Assembly: GCA_002382045.1 (NCBI GenBank)
Contig: DFZJ01000097.1
Span: 1-15,455, forward strand
Origin: Syntrophaceae bacterium UBA4059
GTDB lineage: Bacteria; Desulfobacterota; Syntrophia; Syntrophales; Smithellaceae
Direction: 5' to 3'
DNA length: 15,455 nt
Shown here: positions 1 through 7,666 of the stretch, in pieces
Layout: every line of letters begins with the position of its first letter
Position numbering within the stretch: the stretch's first letter is position 1
The notes under the pieces: model-generated
Told to the model about the DNA's origin: nothing
What the model saw: only the letters and a program-made list of their open reading frames with translations
Database searches by the model: none
Position numbers and translations under genes: made by a program

Positions 1-292
1 CATAAAATTGTTCATCCGCAATATTCCATATCCAGGGGGCTCCGTCTCCGATCACAACCGTTTCCCCCGCCGAGTTCATACCACGCCTCATCGCCTCCTG
101 ATAAATCCGTCTGCCAAACACTTCCGCCGTTTCGATTGCACCGGTGTGGCTGGTTGATTCTTCATCCCGCACCGGACGACCTTCCTGGTTAACGGATGTC
201 TGGGTAAAGACACAACTTCCACCGCCGTCATGCAATAAATTATTCAATGTAATATCAGCAACTAAGATGCCATTTACGTTGCAACAGAGCAT
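1..292 (-). pseudogene. ISKra4-family transposase remnant (internal fragment)
   Basis: Reading the minus strand from an ATG at 292 gives 97 open codons that run off the left edge. From about residue 27 the translation matches the conserved core of ISKra4-type transposases as I know them: CVFTQT, then GRPVRDEEST, GAIETAEVFGRRIYQEA, and VVIGDGAPWIWNIADEQF. The first 26 or so residues (to about position 215) do not resemble the expected upstream part, which normally carries an ADGTG-type motif and the TREVKLG stretch. The 5' half therefore appears lost or replaced. The rest lies outside the window, so I cannot say whether the 3' half is intact. No terminal inverted repeats could be identified. 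Family assignment is from memory of the motifs, not from a search. Confidence 0.72.
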
Positions 293-599
293 TTTTTAGT
301 TGACTAAACCTGTTTGATCACTATATTGAGGTCACCGATAAAAGCAGGATGTAATTTAATTTATTGTAAGAGCATGTCATTTCATGGAGACAGTGATCAC
401 GTAACAAAAAACAATTAAATAGCAGCTGCAGAATTTTCTGATGGTTATTTCCCATAAGCACGGTTGAGACACATCAGAATATCGCAGTTCGACGACCACG
501 CTTTCCGCAAATATTCCGAATCACTTTTCCCCTGTTCAAAACTTCAAACAAATTAAGGTCAAGCCCGGTGAGATCGATCTGCATCAGAAAGAGGTCAGG
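293..599. other. AT-rich intergenic spacer between IS remnant and lytic transglycosylase gene
   Basis: No gene is supported here. The stretch is AT-rich and unlike the coding regions to the right. It holds an 8-bp inverted repeat, TGATCACT at 315-322 and AGTGATCA at 392-399; the second copy overlaps the palindrome GTGATCAC (393-400). A weak promoter-like pair exists (TTGAGG at 326-331, TGTAAT at 350-355, 18-bp spacer), but it would leave a leader of about 240 nt before the gene at 600, so I do not call it. The segment probably reflects past insertion and decay near the transposase fragment. Confidence 0.5.
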
Positions 600-1364
600 A
601 TGAAAATGGTAACGAAAATAATAAATATTTTAACAAAAACAACTATTAATGACGGCAACACCACAAAAATAATCACTGAAAAAAAGCTGAAAAAAGAAAA
701 ATTTCGCGACAAAGGAAATCATTCATCAGGTGGACGGATCGTCTTGCTGACCATTTTTTCCGTTATGATTATTGCTTATGCTTATATAGAAGGGTTGGCC
801 CAGACTGAGTCACAAAAACGGAATCCGGCAAGGATGCAGTCGATTCATGATTGGACTGATGATCACGCCGCCTCCAGCAGAAAACAAGTGATTGAAGACA
901 TCCTGCGTGCCCGGGGCGTCAAAGAAGAACTCTGCGCATCAATTTCGTCGGCAATTCTGGAGGAGTCCAAAAAAACGGATATTCCGGTGGAAATGTATCT
1001 GGCTATTATGCAAACCGAAAGCAACTTTTGCGGCAATGCCGTGTCCGGGGCATATGCCAAGGGTATCATGCAAATTCAAATGGGCACGTGGAACGCCTAT
1101 GTCAAAAAGCACAAGCTGCAGGTCAACCGGGAACAAATTTTCCATCCACCGTCCAATATCATGGTGGCCTCCGTTATTCTGCAGGAACTCCACCAGCTAT
1201 ATTCCAAACGTGGTTATAAGGACCCCGTCATCTGGGATTTCGTTCTGGCGGCATATTATGCAGGACCCGCGTCATTAAAAAACGGCATCCAAGGTTATCA
1301 CATGCAGTATATCGAAAGAGTCAGACATCATTACAACGAATTTGAAACACAACTGGCTGCGTAA
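600..1364 (+). CDS. Membrane-anchored lytic transglycosylase (SLT domain)
   Basis: The 254-residue product is predicted to cleave the MurNAc-GlcNAc bond of peptidoglycan with formation of 1,6-anhydro-MurNAc, acting on the periplasmic side. Residues 1-45 are Lys/Asn-rich. A single hydrophobic segment at about 46-66 should anchor it in the inner membrane, N-terminus inside. The SLT domain covers about 115-245. It has the catalytic Glu in the QTES motif (E140), the GIMQI motif at 155-159 and the AYYAGP motif at 218-223, in family order. The ATG at 600 follows GAGG at a short distance; an in-frame ATG at 606 is a possible alternative. The first 120 bases are much more AT-rich than the domain part. 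The gene converges on ddl, with only 24 bp between the stop codons and no obvious terminator. The family call is firm; the subfamily is not determined. Confidence 0.87.
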   Translation: MKMVTKIINILTKTTINDGNTTKIITEKKLKKEKFRDKGNHSSGGRIVLLTIFSVMIIAYAYIEGLAQTESQKRNPARMQSIHDWTDDHAASSRKQVIEDILRARGVKEELCASISSAILEESKKTDIPVEMYLAIMQTESNFCGNAVSGAYAKGIMQIQMGTWNAYVKKHKLQVNREQIFHPPSNIMVASVILQELHQLYSKRGYKDPVIWDFVLAAYYAGPASLKNGIQGYHMQYIERVRHHYNEFETQLAA

Positions 1365-1388
1365 ACCATATCAAAAACTTGATTCACC

Positions 1389-2519
1389 TTAATCCGTCTT
1401 GATTGCCGACTTTGCCCGATGGCGCTCAAACGCCAGCGTGATCAGCCTGTCCAGAAGCCCGCGGTATTTGATGCCGGTGGCTTCCCAGAGCTTGGGATAC
1501 ATGCTGATGCTGGTAAAACCGGGCAGCGTGTTGATCTCGTTTAAATAAAACTGATTGGTTTTTTTATCCAGAAAGAAATCCACGCGCGCCATGGCATTAC
1601 AGTTGAGCGCCTGAAAACCCGTGACGGCGCTCTTGCGGATAGCGGCGGCAAGCTTGGCGGGGATCTTCGCGGGGATGTTCATCCTGGCGCCTTCCGGATC
1701 AAGATACTTGGCCTCATAGGAATAGAATTCATGTTGGGGAAGTATCTCGCCCAGCACGGACGCCTGCGGACAATCGTTACCCAGCACGGCGCATTCGATT
1801 TCACGGCAGTCGACGCCTGTTTCAATCATAATCCGTGTGTCGAACTGAAAGGCATAATCCATGGCGTCCGCCAGCTCTTTTTTTACTTTAACCTTTTTGA
1901 TTCCCACGGAAGAGCCGGTGCATAACGGTTTGACAAACAGCGGCAATTCAAGTCCGGCCAGGGCATCGCGCAGGATTTTTTTTGACTGTTTCCGCCACTG
2001 ATGTTGGCTGATGGTCATCCAGGGGACAACCGGAATACCGGCTTCTTTCAATAACCGTTTGGCGATGTCCTTATCCATGCCCACGGCGGAACCGGCCACG
2101 TCCACGCCCACATAGGGCACCATCGCCAGTTCCAGCAACCCCTGCAGGGTGCCGTCTTCGCCGTACGTGCCGTGCAGGACGGGAAAGATCAGATCGACGA
2201 CAACATCCTGCTTCCGATTTTCCAGGTTATAGATGTGGAGTTTGTTTTGCTGCTCGAAATGATTGACCAGCCACAATCCCTGTTTTTTTAAAGATAGAAT
2301 TTTCCCAAAGGCTTTATCCGTGATAATTTCCGGCTGGTTCTGAACGTACCAGCGTCCGTCGCGGTCGATGCCGACGGCCACAATATCGTATTTGGATTTA
2401 TTCAGCGCCGTGACAACGGATGCCGCCGAGCAAAGTGACACATCATGTTCGCCGGATCGGCCGCCGTATAAAACGCCGATTTTCAATTTTGATTTTGGTC
2501 TGGATTTTTTTAACTGCAT
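1389..2519 (-). CDS. ddl: D-alanine--D-alanine ligase
   Basis: This 376-residue ATP-grasp enzyme joins two D-Ala in the cytoplasm to give the dipeptide used by MurF for peptidoglycan precursors. Visible motifs are GGRSGEHDVSL at 19-29 (E24 matches the N-terminal catalytic Glu), VLHGTYGEDGTLQG at 114-127, VKPLCTGSSVGI at 196-207, the omega-loop YSYEAKY at 266-272, and NEINTLPGFT at 327-336. The Tyr of the omega loop points to D-Ala-D-Ala rather than D-Ala-D-Lac specificity. Length fits the DdlA-like group (about 360 residues). The start is supported by GAGGA six bases upstream of the ATG. It is the last gene of the putative mla operon, 47 bp after the beta-barrel gene. DdlA versus DdlB naming is not resolved. 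Confidence 0.95.
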   Translation of the reverse strand: MQLKKSRPKSKLKIGVLYGGRSGEHDVSLCSAASVVTALNKSKYDIVAVGIDRDGRWYVQNQPEIITDKAFGKILSLKKQGLWLVNHFEQQNKLHIYNLENRKQDVVVDLIFPVLHGTYGEDGTLQGLLELAMVPYVGVDVAGSAVGMDKDIAKRLLKEAGIPVVPWMTISQHQWRKQSKKILRDALAGLELPLFVKPLCTGSSVGIKKVKVKKELADAMDYAFQFDTRIMIETGVDCREIECAVLGNDCPQASVLGEILPQHEFYSYEAKYLDPEGARMNIPAKIPAKLAAAIRKSAVTGFQALNCNAMARVDFFLDKKTNQFYLNEINTLPGFTSISMYPKLWEATGIKYRGLLDRLITLAFERHRAKSAIKTD

Positions 2520-2566
2520 GGCGAATCCTCATGTATCGCGAAGTGATTTTTTTATTGAAGCCATCA

Positions 2567-3349
2567 TTAATAGGTATAGGTGATGGCCGATCCGATGGAA
2601 AACCGGTCGGTGTATTGCCCTTCGATATTCAGGCGAAATCCTTTAGCCAGCGGGATATCGGCGCCGCAGAATCCTCCTGCATTGGATTTGTTCTTCCATG
2701 AAACTTTTTGGTTTCCGGATTGAATTCCCGGAATAGCAGAGGAAAGATACGCATTGGCCTGGGCATAATAAACATAGGGTCCCATATATAGTTTTATGCC
2801 ACCGGGAACAGCAGCCTGCAAACCAACACCGAAATTGAGATCCCAGAGATTTTTAATTTTCAAATCGGCAACGAAAGGCGTTGTATTCCGCACCCCTGCA
2901 ACCTCATCCGTATAGTTGCTGAAGTGGTAGCTTCCCTGCATAAAGGCGCCAACGCCGAATATGTTGTTGAGCGGATAAAACCCCTTGGCTCCCAGCGTCC
3001 CGAAAAATTTCCAGTTCTCTTCAAAATGATCTTTGGACGTTGTCGTCAAAACATCCGTTGAAGTGAAAGCGTCAAATATTTTCAGATCGGCTATGCCGAT
3101 GCGTCCATAGATTTCCCACCGGTTGGAGGCGCCGTAAGCTACCTGAGAATAAATTTGATTCTGCCTGATCACATGTTCCGTATCACCCTTGAAAGTATCT
3201 TCGTGATACCGGTAAGCGATAGCCGTATTCAAGCCGCCGGCTTCTTTAGAAATGGTTTGCGGCGGGCCAAACAGCCCACCTGCCGTGGCAACCGGGTTCA
3301 TAGCCAGAACCAATAAGGCCGATAGGGAGATAAAGATAAACTTCTTCGT
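2567..3349 (-). CDS. Predicted outer-membrane beta-barrel protein, Mla-operon member, probable ACG start
   Basis: I do not recognise a named family. As conventionally called from TTG at 3313, the 248-residue product lacks an intact signal peptide. Extending the frame 12 codons to an ACG at 3349-3347 gives residues KKFIFISLSALLVLAMNPVA after the start and a cleavage site after ATA at residue 23. It also places the start 8 nt after GGGGG, a strong ribosome binding site. No ATG, GTG or TTG lies between that site and 3313. The mature part (about 237 residues) alternates polar and aromatic residues, has many Gly/Tyr/Phe/Asn and ends in ITYTY, with the terminal aromatic residue typical of BAM-assembled barrels. 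It sits 25 bp after mlaA and 47 bp before ddl, which suggests an outer-membrane role tied to Mla. The start codon could also be a sequencing error for ATG. Confidence 0.7.
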   Translation of the reverse strand, partial: TKKFIFISLSALLVLAMNPVATAGGLFGPPQTISKEAGGLNTAIAYRYHEDTFKGDTEHVIRQNQIYSQVAYGASNRWEIYGRIGIADLKIFDAFTSTDVLTTTSKDHFEENWKFFGTLGAKGFYPLNNIFGVGAFMQGSYHFSNYTDEVAGVRNTTPFVADLKIKNLWDLNFGVGLQAAVPGGIKLYMGPYVYYAQANAYLSSAIPGIQSGNQKVSWKNKSNAGGFCGADIPLAKGFRLNIEGQYTDRFSIGSAITYTY

Positions 3350-3374
3350 AAGGATGACCCCCTTTCTTTACAAA

Positions 3375-4304
3375 TTATTTTTCTGGCTGAAACGTATCCG
3401 CCGCCGGATTGTTTGCACCTGAGTTTTTAAACAGCACAGACCTGGCTTTCCGTGCTTTTACATCTTTCATGCGATATTGTATGTAGGCATCACGCATCGA
3501 CACGTATGGATCGATGGCCGCCCCTTTGAGCGATTCATATTCTCCGATTCTCAGGGAAGTACTATTGACAGCCTCATAGGCAGTGACTCCGGTCGAAGCA
3601 TACCAGGGCTGAACATACCAGGGAGGATACAGGAAATAATCACCGGCCATGGTGATCGAGTCCCGCGGACTGGACGGTCCAAAAAAGGGCCAAACGATGT
3701 AGAAACCATGACCCACGCCATAAACTCCCAGGGTTTGCCCCAGATCGGTATTTTGCTTCTGAAGATCCAGTTCCTTATTGGCAGAAGGATCAAGCAGTCC
3801 TCCGATGCCCCACACCGTATTGATGGTGAAACGGCCAACTTCCGTGGCGGCGCCGCTGAAATCAGCCTGGAGCAGACAACTGACAAAACGTGCCGGGAAT
3901 CCGAGGTTGGAAAAGAAATTTTTTACGCTGACTCGCGCGGGTTCCGGAACAACTTCTTTGTAACCCTGTGCAACCGGCTTAAGCATCCAGAAATACATCT
4001 TATCATTAAAATGGTACATGGCCCGGTTAAAGGGTTCTATGGGATCGGCAATCGTTACTCTTTCTTCGCCAAAAGGGTCGTCATCGTCATCGAGATTCTC
4101 ATCATCCCTGTATTCATCGGCGCCGGCGTCATCCGGCTGTTTTGACGATTGTGCCGGGGTATCGCCTGCATCGGTCATCAAAACAGCCTGGGGCGACGAT
4201 ACGTCCGCCGGCGTCTGCATCAATACAGATGCCGGGCAGGGGGCACAAACACATCCCGCGGACAAAATGATGAAACTGATAATCAAAGACAGGTAAGTTT
4301 TCAT
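3375..4304 (-). CDS. mlaA: MlaA (VacJ-family) outer-membrane phospholipid-removal lipoprotein
   Basis: The 309-residue product belongs to the MlaA/VacJ family, which extracts mislocalised phospholipids from the outer leaflet of the outer membrane and passes them to MlaC. The N-terminus is a lipoprotein-like signal with LSAGC at 14-18 (C18 the likely lipidated Cys; Ser at -3 is not ideal). Residues about 19-85 form a low-complexity extension with a strongly acidic run at 59-81, which makes the protein longer than the E. coli one (about 250 residues). The family core starts with DPIEPFNRAMYHFND at 88-102 and continues through GRFTINTVWGIGGLLDP at 157-173 and WPFFGPSSPRDS at 205-216. No strong Shine-Dalgarno precedes the ATG at 4304, 20 bp after mlaC, so translation may depend on coupling. 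Confidence 0.93.
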   Translation of the reverse strand: MKTYLSLIISFIILSAGCVCAPCPASVLMQTPADVSSPQAVLMTDAGDTPAQSSKQPDDAGADEYRDDENLDDDDDPFGEERVTIADPIEPFNRAMYHFNDKMYFWMLKPVAQGYKEVVPEPARVSVKNFFSNLGFPARFVSCLLQADFSGAATEVGRFTINTVWGIGGLLDPSANKELDLQKQNTDLGQTLGVYGVGHGFYIVWPFFGPSSPRDSITMAGDYFLYPPWYVQPWYASTGVTAYEAVNSTSLRIGEYESLKGAAIDPYVSMRDAYIQYRMKDVKARKARSVLFKNSGANNPAADTFQPEK

Positions 4305-4324
4305 GATCGGATATCTATAATTTC

Positions 4325-4918
4325 TTATTGAGCCTTCACCTTCTTGCGCAAGGTCTCCAGCAGTTGTTCCGGTGTTCCGTTGGACAGCATTTCATTAAAT
4401 TGAGTTCGATAGTTCTGAACCAGACTCACATTTTCCACAACGACGTCATAGACTTTCCATTGGCCGTCTTTAAGGATCATTCTGTAGAAGATGGGAATTT
4501 CCTTGGAGGAAGTGATAATCTTCGACTCTATCTCCGCCTTGTTTTCAGTGACCATGGTCTCTTTATAGAAAACGATTTTTTCGTCGGAGTAATCCAGAAT
4601 TTTGTCGAGATATGTTTTTTCCAGGACCTGCTCAAAGAGATTAACAAATTCCTTGCGCTGCTGAGGGCTGAACTTGTTCCAGTTGCGCGTCAGCGTCCGT
4701 CTGGAAAATTCCATTTCATCAAACATGTCTCTGTAGATGACCCGGAGCTTTTCTTTTTTGGTTTCCCTGGCCGAAGGATTTTTCAGTTTGGGATCCCGCA
4801 GAACGTCAAGCACTCTCTTGACTGTGGCTTCAACAGCGTTCATCGGCACTCCGGCGTATGCCGGACCGGATAATACAAAAATGATCAATATCAGTAACGG
4901 CGCACCCCGCTTTTTCAT
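4325..4918 (-). CDS. mlaC: MlaC periplasmic phospholipid-binding protein
   Basis: The 197-residue product matches the MlaC/Ttg2D family, the soluble periplasmic shuttle that carries a phospholipid between MlaA and the MlaFED complex. Residues 1-22 are a Sec signal peptide (MKK start, hydrophobic core, AYA before GVP). The mature part has the expected pattern: an N-terminal helix with VEATVKRVLDVL, the segment FDEMEFSRRTLTRNWNKFS, then QRKEFVNLFEQVLEKTYLDK, and near the C-terminus YRMILKDGQWKVYDVVVENV and NYRTQFNEML. AGGAGG lies 8 nt before the ATG at 4918, a near-ideal site. The gene is 25 bp after mlaD and 20 bp before mlaA. Family and role are secure from sequence and context. Confidence 0.94.
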   Translation of the reverse strand: MKKRGAPLLILIIFVLSGPAYAGVPMNAVEATVKRVLDVLRDPKLKNPSARETKKEKLRVIYRDMFDEMEFSRRTLTRNWNKFSPQQRKEFVNLFEQVLEKTYLDKILDYSDEKIVFYKETMVTENKAEIESKIITSSKEIPIFYRMILKDGQWKVYDVVVENVSLVQNYRTQFNEMLSNGTPEQLLETLRKKVKAQ

Positions 4919-4943
4919 TATACAAGCCTCCTGTAGCCTATTC

Positions 4944-5423
4944 TTAGTCCTCTTTCTTTTCCTCTTTTTTATCCTTTTTCACGTCGCCAAAGGCATACTT
5001 GCTGATGAGTTGTTCAATATCGACTGCCGCCTGGGTATCGACAATAACGCCATTGTTTTTCAGGAGGTCTCCGCCTCCGCCCGGGTCAATGTTGAGATAC
5101 TTGTCCCCAATGAGTCCTTCTGTTTTGATCGAGGCAATCGCATCATCATATACTTTGATATCTTTTTTGATTTTCAGCTTCACAACGGCCTTCTGGTTTT
5201 CCTGGTCCAGGGTAATCTTTTCCACACGACCGACATCAATGCCTAAAATATTCACCGGACTGCCGATTCTCAGTCCGGTGACGGTGGTGAACCTGGCAAG
5301 CAGCGAATAGGAGTTATCTCCCATAATATCGACCTTGCCGAGCTTGACCGTCATATATCCGACACAGAGCAGCCCGAAAACAACAAAGACGCCGACGATT
5401 GTTTCCATGGTATACTTTTTCAT
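4944..5423 (-). CDS. mlaD: MlaD, single-MCE-domain inner-membrane lipid-transfer protein
   Basis: The 159-residue product has one transmembrane helix (about 7-26) followed by one MCE domain (about 35-115). In E. coli, MlaD forms a hexameric ring on the periplasmic face of MlaFE and accepts lipid from MlaC. MCE features include ARFTTVTGLRIGSPVNILGI, DVGRVEKI, and the segment IASIKTEGLIGDKYLNIDPG. The C-terminus ends in a Lys/Glu-rich tail. The ATG at 5423 is chosen over the longer frame from 5447 because its first bases overlap the mlaF stop as ATGA and GGGGGAG lies 7 nt upstream; the longer start would lie inside mlaF. The overlap predicts translational coupling with mlaF. Confidence 0.94.
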   Translation of the reverse strand: MKKYTMETIVGVFVVFGLLCVGYMTVKLGKVDIMGDNSYSLLARFTTVTGLRIGSPVNILGIDVGRVEKITLDQENQKAVVKLKIKKDIKVYDDAIASIKTEGLIGDKYLNIDPGGGGDLLKNNGVIVDTQAAVDIEQLISKYAFGDVKKDKKEEKKED

Positions 5424-6670
5424 AGGTTCACTCCCCCGGTGGCGCAATGAAGCCGCCCAATTTCTTTTTGTTGAGATTTTGCCAGTTCAATCACTGAATC
5501 GATATCGTCTGTGGATTGCCCCTCGGCAATTCCCGCCATGATCGTCAATTCGACCAACTCCCCCGAAGCCAGGTTGCAGGTGGACTCCTGAATGGCGGGA
5601 ATGATTTTTTTATGAAAATCCGCAACGAAGTTTTCCATCATACTTTCCGCTTCGGCAAGATTGGAATAGGGAAGCATCGTAATGATTTCGTTGGTATTGC
5701 GGCGGGTGGAAAAGCCGCCGATGGCGCTGAAATGCTTGTCAATATACAAGCCCATATTCCGCAGTGCCGCCTGCGCCGCATCATGCCCGACTTTGATAAT
5801 GATGTCGTTTAATTCTTTCAGACTGAAAACCACAAGGCAATAAGTTTCGCCAACCTCTCTTCTTTTCAGCTGAAGATGATTGAGCATGCCGAACTGGCGT
5901 TTGGAGTAAAGGCCGGTTAACTCTTTTTGCAATGCTTCCAGGCTGCTGATGACTTCATCCATAAATGGATGATCGAAATTTTCCAGTTCCGCCGGTGTCC
6001 CCTGAAACACAATCCGGCGATCATAAAGGGCCAGAATACGATTGGAGATGAAATACACATCCGGAATTTCATGGCTGACGAGGATGGCGGTAAAGTTAAA
6101 TTTTTTCTGGTACTGGGCGATCATGCTCAAAATCGCATTTTTCCGGACGGGGTCCTGCCCGGTCGTCGGTTCATCAAAAAGGACAATCTGCGGATCGGTA
6201 ATCAACGCACGGGCCAGCGCCGCCCTTTTTTGCATCCCCCCGGAAAGTTCCGCCGGATATTTATGAATAGCCTCGGTCAGTTCCGTTTGCTCGATTCTGG
6301 CCATCACCCGGCGATCGATTTCCGCTTTCTTCAGATTGCTTGTTTCCTGCAGGGGCAGCGCAATGTTTTCATAAACTGTCAGAGAATCAAGCAGCGCATT
6401 GCCCTGAAACATGTAGCTGATCTGAGCGAAAGATGCGGCGATCTCCGCCTTTTTCATCTGGGCCAACGGTTTACCCCGAAAATAAATTGCGCCTTCATCC
6501 GGTTGAATCAACCCGATGATGTGCTTGAGCATGACACTTTTACCCGAACCGGACAGACCGATGATTGTTGTGATCTGACCCTCATAGATCTGCAAATTAA
6601 CGCGCTCCAGCACGGTTTTGTTTCCGAAGCGTTTGGTCACATTTTTAAATTCAATCAGTGGCGTATCCAT
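5420..6670 (-). CDS. mlaF: MlaF ABC ATPase fused to a degenerate GGDEF-like domain
   Basis: Residues 1-245 are the ATPase of the Mla transporter: Walker A GLSGSGKS at 38-45, signature LSGGMQKRA at 142-150, Walker B IVLFDEPTTGQDP at 162-174 and H-loop H200. It would sit on the cytoplasmic face of MlaE and power lipid movement. MlaF proteins are usually about 250-270 residues; this one has 416. The extra part (about 250-409) aligns with GGDEF domains: LTGLYSKRQF at 251-260, the alpha-helical GHDAAQAALRN at 295-305, RRNTNEIITMLP at 323-334 where GGDEF becomes NTNEI, IMAGIAEG near 377-384 for the usual SIGVA strand, and a C-terminal AKSQQKEIGR like AKxxGRN. The first metal-binding Asp position appears to be Ser283, so cyclase activity is not expected. 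The gene is 9 bp after mlaE. The ATPase call is firm; the fold of the C-terminal domain is inferred from motif spacing. Confidence 0.9.
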   Translation of the reverse strand: MDTPLIEFKNVTKRFGNKTVLERVNLQIYEGQITTIIGLSGSGKSVMLKHIIGLIQPDEGAIYFRGKPLAQMKKAEIAASFAQISYMFQGNALLDSLTVYENIALPLQETSNLKKAEIDRRVMARIEQTELTEAIHKYPAELSGGMQKRAALARALITDPQIVLFDEPTTGQDPVRKNAILSMIAQYQKKFNFTAILVSHEIPDVYFISNRILALYDRRIVFQGTPAELENFDHPFMDEVISSLEALQKELTGLYSKRQFGMLNHLQLKRREVGETYCLVVFSLKELNDIIIKVGHDAAQAALRNMGLYIDKHFSAIGGFSTRRNTNEIITMLPYSNLAEAESMMENFVADFHKKIIPAIQESTCNLASGELVELTIMAGIAEGQSTDDIDSVIELAKSQQKEIGRLHCATGGVNL

Positions 6671-6679
6671 CTTGTCTCT

Positions 6680-7528
6680 CTAGACCAGCAGTGAAGTTAC
6701 GACATAATCCGAAACCAGAATCAGCACGCAGGAAAGCACAACCGCCGACGTTGTCGCAAGGCCGACTGCCTGGGCACCGTGGCTGTCTTTACGCATATGA
6801 GCAAAATATCCCTGATAACAGCAAACGGTGGCAACAATCAATGCAAAAACAATCGATTTTATAAATCCATTGGTGATGTCACTCATGACCACGTAAGTCT
6901 GAATGCTGTGCACGTAAACGCCCCCATTCAACCCTAAAAGCACGACCGCGGAAACATAGCCGCCAATGATGCCGACGAGGTCAAACACCGCCGTCAACAG
7001 GGGAAAACTGATGATGGCCGCGGTCATTTTGGGGCTGATCAGATACCGGATGGGATTGATCCGCATGGTATGCAAAGCATCGATCTGCTCACTGATGCGC
7101 TGGATGCCGATCTCAGCGGTTATCGCCGAGCCGGCCCGGGCCGTAATCATGATGGCGGTCAACACAGGCCCCAGTTCCATGATCAGCGAAAGGGATACCA
7201 GAGAACCCACCGCGCCTGACGCGCCGAATTTAAGCAAAGCATGATAAGCTTGCAGCCCCAGCACCATGCCGGTAAACAAACTCACCAGCATAATAATGGT
7301 AATGGATCTTGCTCCGATGTAATAGATCTGCTGAACGGTTTTATAAAGCTGCTTGCGGCGAAAAATCTGTAAAAGCGCCATAAAAAGAAAAATGGCCGCC
7401 GCACCCATCCTGTTGACCCAGTCAATGATCGTCCGGCCGACAAAGGCGAAAGGCCGCATCGCAAGCGCGCCCGGCCCTCCATTTATTTCATTTTCAGATC
7501 CATTCTGACTATTTATGATGAACGCCAT
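6680..7528 (-). CDS. mlaE: MlaE inner-membrane permease
   Basis: The product (282 residues from the chosen start) is the MlaE/YrbE permease, the membrane core of the MlaFED lipid transporter. Several hydrophobic helices follow an N-terminal amphipathic region. Family motifs include TGMVLGLQAYHALLKFG, LGPVLTAIMITARAGSAITA and EIGIQRISEQIDALHTM, the last being the coupling region that contacts MlaF. The longest frame starts at 7594 (304 residues), but ATG 7528 is preferred: AAGGGA lies 8 nt upstream, the product length is closer to the family norm (about 260), and a perfect TATAAT at 7558-7553 could place the transcript start between the two. It is the first gene of the mla run and is divergent from the gene at 7731. 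Confidence 0.93.
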   Translation of the reverse strand: MAFIINSQNGSENEINGGPGALAMRPFAFVGRTIIDWVNRMGAAAIFLFMALLQIFRRKQLYKTVQQIYYIGARSITIIMLVSLFTGMVLGLQAYHALLKFGASGAVGSLVSLSLIMELGPVLTAIMITARAGSAITAEIGIQRISEQIDALHTMRINPIRYLISPKMTAAIISFPLLTAVFDLVGIIGGYVSAVVLLGLNGGVYVHSIQTYVVMSDITNGFIKSIVFALIVATVCCYQGYFAHMRKDSHGAQAVGLATTSAVVLSCVLILVSDYVVTSLLV

Positions 7529-7552
7529 GAACCGGTTCCCTTTATAAGGATA

Positions 7553-7581
7553 ATTATAATAGAATGCGGCGGATACTAACA
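7553..7581 (-). promoter_or_regulatory. Candidate promoter for the mla operon
   Basis: On the minus strand a perfect TATAAT lies at 7558-7553, with a poor -35 hexamer TGTTAG at 7581-7576 and a 17-bp spacer. The transcript would begin near 7546, giving a leader of about 18 nt to the mlaE start at 7528 and excluding the longer start at 7594. The -35 is weak, so this is a tentative call. Confidence 0.35.
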
Positions 7582-7666
7582 TCGCTAACTTCATTTGACA
7601 AGAACTTCCTTAATATCGGGAAAGACTATCAGAAAGGACACTTTCTGTTGATATGTTTTGTTGATA

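Noticed and set aside
326..355. Promoter-like TTGAGG/TGTAAT pair before the lytic transglycosylase gene
   Set aside because: It has an 18-bp spacer and a weak -35 in an AT-rich region, and would give a leader of about 240 nt; not distinguishable from background.
480..599. Short minus-strand open frame (MQIDLTGLDLNLFEVLNRGK...)
   Set aside because: About 36 codons, no ribosome binding site and no family recognised; probably chance.
1365..1388. Terminator between convergent lytic transglycosylase and ddl genes
   Set aside because: The 24 bp hold no hairpin with a T run.
5927..6694. 255-codon plus-strand open frame opposite mlaF
   Set aside because: It is fully antisense to a well-supported ABC ATPase and shows no domain motifs; a shadow frame.
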